DNA of 64,000 nt, taken from Pseudomonas sp. gcc21 (lineage in GTDB: Bacteria > Pseudomonadota > Gammaproteobacteria > Pseudomonadales > Pseudomonadaceae). The notes beneath the pieces are model-generated. The model was not told where the DNA came from and did not search any database. It saw only the letters and a list, made by a program, of their open reading frames with translations. The translations under genes were made by a program, and so were the position numbers. This document shows, piece after piece, positions 59,621 through 64,000 of this stretch. Location: NCBI RefSeq assembly GCF_012844345.1, contig NZ_CP051625.1, forward strand, positions 2,418,001-2,482,000, in the 5' to 3' direction. How positions within the stretch are numbered: the stretch's first letter is position 1; each line of letters begins with the position of its first letter.

Positions 59621-60394
59621 ATGCGCAAAGGAATAAAGGCCGCCGTTGCGGGCAGTCTCGCTATGGTCAGCGGCCTCGCTGCGGCCTCCCCCTTACAATG
59701 GCAGGACAACAGCCTGACCTACCTCTACGGCACCGATTTCGAGATCGATCCGAAAACCCAGCAGACTTTCACCCTGGAGCACGCCAGTGGCTGGAACGCC
59801 GGCGACCTGTTCATGTTCATCGATAGTATTCATTACAACGGTCGCAAGGACGCAGCAGGCAACAACAGTACCTATTACGGTGAGATCGCACCGCGCCTGT
59901 CCCTTGGCAAATTGAGCGGACAATCCATCAGTTTCGGGCCGGTGAAGGATGTACTGCTGGCGGGCGCATACGAGTTCGGACGTGGCGACATCAAGAACTA
60001 CCTGCTTGGTCCGGCAGTGGACCTCGATCTTCCCGGCTTCGATTATTTCCAGCTCAACACCTATTATCGGCACGCAGATACGCCCGACGGCAACCGGGGC
60101 AGCTGGCAGATTACGCCCGTCTGGGGCTTGACCCTGCCCGCTGGCAAGTCAGATATTCTGATCGATGGCTATATCGACTGGGTGGTGGATAACGACGGAG
60201 ACGGGCCCCACGCCAATTTCCATTTCAACCCTCAGATCAAATACGATCTGGGCAAGGCGATGGGCTGGAAAGCCAAACAATTCTATGCCGGTATCGAATA
60301 CAGTTACTGGAAGGACAAGTACGGCATACGAAACAGCCGCGATTTCGACACCAACCAGAACGTCACCAATCTACTGGTAAAAGTACACTTCTGA
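59621..60394 (+). CDS. Outer-membrane nucleoside-channel (Tsx/OmpK)-like protein
   Basis: 257 aa from the ATG at 59621; the frame upstream to 59516 is not needed, as the signal peptide MRKGIKAAVAGSLAMVSGLA begins here. The mature part is a beta-barrel of alternating aromatic strands (LTYLYGTDFE, YYGEIAPRLSL, FDYFQLNTYYRH, KQFYAGIEYSYWKDKYG) ending in F, the outer-membrane assembly signal. Tsx-family channels pass nucleosides or similar small solutes. Substrate not resolved. Confidence 0.82.
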   Translation: MRKGIKAAVAGSLAMVSGLAAASPLQWQDNSLTYLYGTDFEIDPKTQQTFTLEHASGWNAGDLFMFIDSIHYNGRKDAAGNNSTYYGEIAPRLSLGKLSGQSISFGPVKDVLLAGAYEFGRGDIKNYLLGPAVDLDLPGFDYFQLNTYYRHADTPDGNRGSWQITPVWGLTLPAGKSDILIDGYIDWVVDNDGDGPHANFHFNPQIKYDLGKAMGWKAKQFYAGIEYSYWKDKYGIRNSRDFDTNQNVTNLLVKVHF

Positions 60395-60406
60395 CCGCTG
60401 CCATCA

Positions 60407-60432
60407 CACCGGTGCTCGCCTGAGCATCGGTG
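60407..60432 (+). terminator. Hairpin after the Tsx-like gene
   Basis: An 11-bp stem with one G-U pair (CACCGGTGCTC / GAGCATCGGTG, loop GCCT) begins 12 bases after the stop; no U-tract follows, so the terminator strength is uncertain. Confidence 0.5.
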
Positions 60433-60608
60433 CGCACTGCTCCTGCCTGCTGATCCTGTAACCTTTAACTCAAGCGTTTTACCGGCAAAGCCGGTCGAAC
60501 AGCAGACCTGGTTTCGATTCAGATGCTACAGCATGGAAGTGGATACGCGACGGGAGCACTCAAGGAAGCTAGACGGCAGAGTAACGCCGGGATATTGCAG
60601 GGGAAACG

Positions 60609-62588
60609 TCAGGCAGAAGCTGTATCAGCGGGCTCGCTGGGCGAATTCGGCGCAACAAAGATCAGCGCCTGGGTAATTGCCTCGGCCAGTGCATCCTCGC
60701 CAAAGGGCTTGCCGAGGCGTGGAATCTTCTGGGGAATCCTGACCCGGCGCGACAATTCTGCATAGCCGGTAGCCAGCACGATTGGCAGACCCGGACGTTC
60801 GGCCCGGACAATCTCAGCCAGTTGCAAGCCGGTCATAACCGGCATCGCATGATCGGTAATGATCAGATCCACATTACGTTCGCGCAACAGTTCAAGCGCC
60901 TGCGGGCCGGAATTGGCCTCGATCACGTTGTGCCCCAGCTCCTCGAGCATCGCTGTCGTGTTGGTGAGCACCAGCGGATCGTCATCCACCGCCAGGATAT
61001 TCAACGGCCCCTTGAACCCAGCGACAGTATCCGGATCCAGCTTATGGGTGGGTTCCGGCTCGCTCACCGCTACCGGCAGCCATACTACGACCGTTGTGCC
61101 TTTGCCCTTCCCGCTGGTAATCACCAGCTTACCGCCGAGCTGTCCAGCCATACCGTGAACCATGGACAGGCCCAACCCGGTCCCCTTGCCTACGCCTTTG
61201 GTAGTGAAGAAGGGCTCGGTGACCCGCGCCAGGGTGGCTTCATCCATCCCCTCACCAGTATCGGTCACCGAGAGTCGGACATATTCGCCCGGCTCCAGCT
61301 CGCCCGTCTCGCCACCGGCATGATATTCCGCGCTGGCGGAAATCGCGATGGTCCCGCCGTCCGGCATCGCATCGCGCGCGTTGACAACCAGATTAAGCAA
61401 ACTGGTTTCCAGGTGATGGGCGTCGGCCTTGACCGACGGTAATGCCGAGTCGAAATGCGTGCTGATAGTGATTGAAGGTCCGATCGAGCTTTCCAGCAAG
61501 CCGGACATGCCTCCGACCAATTCAGGCACGGAGACCGCTTCGATCCGCAGTTCCTGCTTTCGCGCGAAGGCGAGCATGCGTTGCGTAAGGGTCGCCCCTC
61601 GCTTCGCTCCTTCGATCGCATTTTCAATGAATTGCATCACCCGCGTGTCGTCCGGGAGCCGCTTGCGTGCCATTTCCAGGCTCATCAGCACCACGGTCAG
61701 CAGGTTGTTGAAATCGTGCGCAATACCGCCAGTCAACTGGCCCACGGCTTCCATTTTTTGCGCCTGAAACAGTGCTTCACGCGCCTGCTCGAGTTCTTTC
61801 TCCCGTTCAACCCGCTCGGTGATATCCCGGGTGACCTTGGCGAATCCCGTCAGGTTGCCCTCAGGATCGTATATCGCATCGATAATCACATGAGCAACGA
61901 ACCGGCTGCCATCCTTGCGCATTCGCCAGCCTTCACTTTCGAAGCGTCCAACGCGTGCGGCCGTTGCAAGACTGGCTGCGGGCTTACCGGCAGCACGGTC
62001 CTCTGGCGTATAAAAACGGGAGAAATGCTGACCGACTATTTCTTCCCGCTTATAACCCTTGATGTGCTCGGCGCCGGCATTCCAGTTGGTGACCAGGCCA
62101 CCCGGACTGAGCAGATATATAGCGTAATCCGTCACGCCTTCTATGAGCAGACGAAACTGCTGCTCACTCTCGCGCAACGCCTCCTCGGCCATCTTGCGCT
62201 CGGTGAGGTCGCGGGTGATCTTGGCATACCCAAGGATTCCGCCGGTAGAATCTCTGATCGGATCGATAATGACGTTCGCCCAGAAACGCGTGCCGTCCTT
62301 GCGGATGCGCCAGCCTTCTGTTTCGAAGCGACCTTCACGGGCCGCTGTCTCGAGTCCAAGTTGCGGCCGCCCGGCACGTTGCTCACTTTCGGGATAGAAG
62401 CGCGAAAAGTGACAACCGATTATTTCGTCAGCGGAATACCCCTTGAAGCGTTCAGCTCCTGGATTCCAACTGGCGACGATGCCGTCAGGGTCCAGCATAT
62501 AGATGGCGTAGTCTGTCACCGCATCGATGAGCAATCGATATCGCCCTTCATCGGTCAGCGAAGCTTCCAGCCGTTCAACCTTGTTCAT
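60609..62588 (-). CDS. Hybrid histidine kinase: PAS-PAS-HisKA-HATPase-receiver
   Basis: 659 aa. Two PAS domains (about 15-130 and 140-260) look like an internal duplication: both contain VTDYAIY, HFSRFY, EGW(R) and RKDGxRF. A coiled linker leads to H291 in GGIAHDFNNLL, then an ATP-binding domain with NARDAM and GLGLSMVHG, then a receiver domain with phospho-acceptor Asp579 (IITDHAMP). No membrane helix, so it is cytoplasmic and senses a small ligand or cofactor in PAS. The HDFNN form belongs to the HWE/NtrB-like group. No response regulator gene adjoins. Confidence 0.9.
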   Translation of the reverse strand: MNKVERLEASLTDEGRYRLLIDAVTDYAIYMLDPDGIVASWNPGAERFKGYSADEIIGCHFSRFYPESEQRAGRPQLGLETAAREGRFETEGWRIRKDGTRFWANVIIDPIRDSTGGILGYAKITRDLTERKMAEEALRESEQQFRLLIEGVTDYAIYLLSPGGLVTNWNAGAEHIKGYKREEIVGQHFSRFYTPEDRAAGKPAASLATAARVGRFESEGWRMRKDGSRFVAHVIIDAIYDPEGNLTGFAKVTRDITERVEREKELEQAREALFQAQKMEAVGQLTGGIAHDFNNLLTVVLMSLEMARKRLPDDTRVMQFIENAIEGAKRGATLTQRMLAFARKQELRIEAVSVPELVGGMSGLLESSIGPSITISTHFDSALPSVKADAHHLETSLLNLVVNARDAMPDGGTIAISASAEYHAGGETGELEPGEYVRLSVTDTGEGMDEATLARVTEPFFTTKGVGKGTGLGLSMVHGMAGQLGGKLVITSGKGKGTTVVVWLPVAVSEPEPTHKLDPDTVAGFKGPLNILAVDDDPLVLTNTTAMLEELGHNVIEANSGPQALELLRERNVDLIITDHAMPVMTGLQLAEIVRAERPGLPIVLATGYAELSRRVRIPQKIPRLGKPFGEDALAEAITQALIFVAPNSPSEPADTASA

Positions 62589-62873
62589 CGCTCTATACCC
62601 GCAATATGTTCGTTAGCCGTTCATGATACACATCGAAAGACTGTATACCGAACCGGCGTCACGAAAACGCCAAACGCGGCTTGCTTTCACTGCATCGGCC
62701 AGACACATTTACCAGGCGAGTCGTTATCGGGCGGGCCCGATGGGCAACGCCAATCGGTGCAGGAATGTCCTTCAACGGTAAACCAGCCTGGATTGTAGCA
62801 ATTGACTCGACTGGGGCTGTTCTCTTTTTCGGGACATTTTGACGCCCGTTTCGGCACAAAAGGGACCGCACAC

Positions 62874-63098
62874 TCATCCCGGGCTTTCGGACGGGTCCGC
62901 GCGCCGCGGATAGGTTCGCTCTTCCTCGATAGTGCCGTCCCGCAAATGAATTTTCACCGAGGCGGTTTTACCTTCCATATAACCCGGAAGCAGCGCCAGC
63001 AGCTCGGCTTTGGTCGATGCGGTGCGAGCAGCCCGTGCGGCGCCTTCCTTTCTCAATTCCCAGCCGTTGTCCGTCTGACTCACGTGGTAGTTATCCAT
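62874..63098 (-). CDS. DUF2188 domain small protein
   Basis: 74 aa. NYHVSQTDNGWELRKEGAARA and KIHLRDGTIEEERTY are the DUF2188 signature. Function is unknown in the family. It lies 9 bases after the ligD stop on the same strand and may be translated from the same transcript. Confidence 0.75.
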   Translation of the reverse strand: MDNYHVSQTDNGWELRKEGAARAARTASTKAELLALLPGYMEGKTASVKIHLRDGTIEEERTYPRRADPSESPG

Positions 63099-63107
63099 CG
63101 CAATCTC

Positions 63108-64000
63108 CTATCTAGTCTTGAGTCCGAGTCGTTTGCGCATATCCGCGGTGATTGTCTGGCGGGCCTTCTCATAGCCGTCCCACGGATCCGATCCCAGCTC
63201 GCCGAGACGTTCGTGCAGGTTATGTATGGTCCAGAGGTTGGCCCCCTTGAGTTCATTGATTTCATCGCGGTAAATCGGCACCGATACCGGCATGCCCTCC
63301 CGCGTGCGTGCGGCATAGGCGCAGATTGTGGTCGCCCCCTGACTGTTGCGCAGGTAGTCGATAAAGATCCGTCCGACGCGATTTTTTGGGCCGGATACCG
63401 CCGTAAAACGGTCCGGCAGCAACTTGGCCATATGTTTGACGATGGCCTGACTGAAGGTCTTCACCTGCGCCCAATCGTCCTTGGGCTTGAGCGGCACCAC
63501 CAAATGGATACCCTTGCCGCCACTGGTTTTGAGAAACGCCATCAGACCAAGTTCATCAAGCACGGTCAGGGTGAGCTGCGTCGCTTCCACCATCGCCTTC
63601 CACGGCAGCGCAGGATCCGGGTCAAGATCAAGAATGAATCGGTCAGGGCGCTCGAGATCTGCAGACGTCGCGTTCCAGGTGTGAAACTCGATGGTGCTCA
63701 TCTGCACAGCGCCGATCAGCGCCTCCGGGCTATTGATCATCATCACCGGCTGCCCGGAGTATTCCCTGCCCATGGTCTGGATATCCGGAATGGACAGACG
63801 GTCCGGGTTCTTCTGGAAAAACAGCTCACCGGACAAACCCTCCGGCGCACGTACCAACGCCACCGGCCGGTTGGCCAGGTGCGGCAGGATCCACTCTGCG
63901 GTGCGGACGTAATACTCCGCCAGCTGGCCCTTGGTCGCCCCGCTTGAGGGATCGATCACGCGTTTCGGATGAGTGATACGGAAGTTACCGCTGGCCTTGG
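63108..64000 (-). CDS. ligD: Bacterial NHEJ ligase LigD, C-terminal polymerase domain (5' end outside window)
   Basis: The frame is open to the window edge: codons upstream of the GTG at 63957-63959 read RITHPKRVIDP, the usual start of the LigD polymerase domain, so the ORF boundary there is only a frame artefact. About 297 residues are visible. Primase-polymerase motifs are FILDLDPDPALPW (metal Asp), SGGKGIHLVVPL and FIDYLRNSQGATT. In Pseudomonas LigD the order is phosphoesterase-ligase-polymerase, so this is the C-terminal third. It fills gaps during Ku-dependent end joining. Ku is not in the window. Confidence 0.92.
   Translation of the reverse strand, partial: KASGNFRITHPKRVIDPSSGATKGQLAEYYVRTAEWILPHLANRPVALVRAPEGLSGELFFQKNPDRLSIPDIQTMGREYSGQPVMMINSPEALIGAVQMSTIEFHTWNATSADLERPDRFILDLDPDPALPWKAMVEATQLTLTVLDELGLMAFLKTSGGKGIHLVVPLKPKDDWAQVKTFSQAIVKHMAKLLPDRFTAVSGPKNRVGRIFIDYLRNSQGATTICAYAARTREGMPVSVPIYRDEINELKGANLWTIHNLHERLGELGSDPWDGYEKARQTITADMRKRLGLKTR

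Noticed and set aside
61581..62798. 405-codon plus-strand frame
   Set aside because: Antisense to the histidine kinase PAS and HisKA region.

Overview
The window looks like a chromosomal segment of a Pseudomonadaceae gammaproteobacterium, moderately GC-rich by eye. The strongest clue is the block ponA <-> pilMNOPQ-aroK-aroB-(ATPase/SPOR gene)-gltB-gltD-hemE (about 16-34 kb), the arrangement known from Pseudomonas. A cyanide-insensitive (Cio-type) bd oxidase, FadE-like 595-aa acyl-CoA dehydrogenases and a single-chain acyl-CoA carboxylase also fit. A Halopseudomonas-like (P. pertucinogena group) member is my guess, not something the sequence proves. I see no prophage, transposase, CRISPR array, rRNA or tRNA.

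Layout. 0-7 kb: end of a HupE/UreJ metal permease; a proline-racemase-family protein and an MDR oxidoreductase; an Att-type ABC exporter (ATPase, fused FtsX-like permease, AttH lipoprotein). 7-12 kb: two paralogous acyl-CoA dehydrogenases surrounded by repeat-rich intergenic DNA. 12-16 kb: SLC13-type transporter with RCK_C domains, then metY. 16-26 kb: hemE, gltDB, the AAA/SPOR protein, aroB. 26-34 kb: aroK, the type IV pilus alignment operon pilMNOPQ and divergent ponA. 34-38 kb: a 1096-aa biotin carboxylase/BCCP/carboxyltransferase. 38-44 kb: cioAB-cydDC. 44-48 kb: lrgAB and a membrane MASE3-PAS protein with degenerate GGDEF and EAL domains. 48-51 kb: a pair of acyl-CoA dehydrogenase subunits. 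51-54 kb: a lipoprotein, a sodium:solute symporter and a 43-aa partner protein. 54-59 kb: a sugar-nucleotide/glycosyltransferase island (GT2, rfbC, a COG4091-like oxidoreductase, rfbF, an epimerase/dehydratase). 59-64 kb: a 28-aa membrane ORF, a Tsx-like porin, a hybrid histidine kinase, a DUF2188 protein and the C-terminal polymerase domain of LigD.

How genes work together. pilMNOP build the inner-membrane alignment complex that joins the PilQ secretin, and peptidoglycan synthesis by PonA is encoded divergently. gltB/gltD form NADPH glutamate synthase; aroK/aroB are shikimate-pathway enzymes. CydDC exports thiols needed to assemble the bd oxidase encoded in the same operon. The dehydrogenases and the single-chain carboxylase point to extensive fatty-acid/acyl-CoA metabolism.

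Most notable: (1) a dispersed, structured ~60-73-bp intergenic repeat family with five copies here; (2) a five-copy ~80-bp tandem repeat between an acyl-CoA dehydrogenase gene and its putative terminator; (3) a CDP-sugar island with rfbF but no recognisable CDP-glucose 4,6-dehydratase; (4) a GGDEF/EAL protein whose two catalytic sites are both degenerate; (5) a proline-racemase homologue with Ser and Thr in place of both catalytic cysteines; (6) two very small membrane-protein genes (43 and 28 aa).
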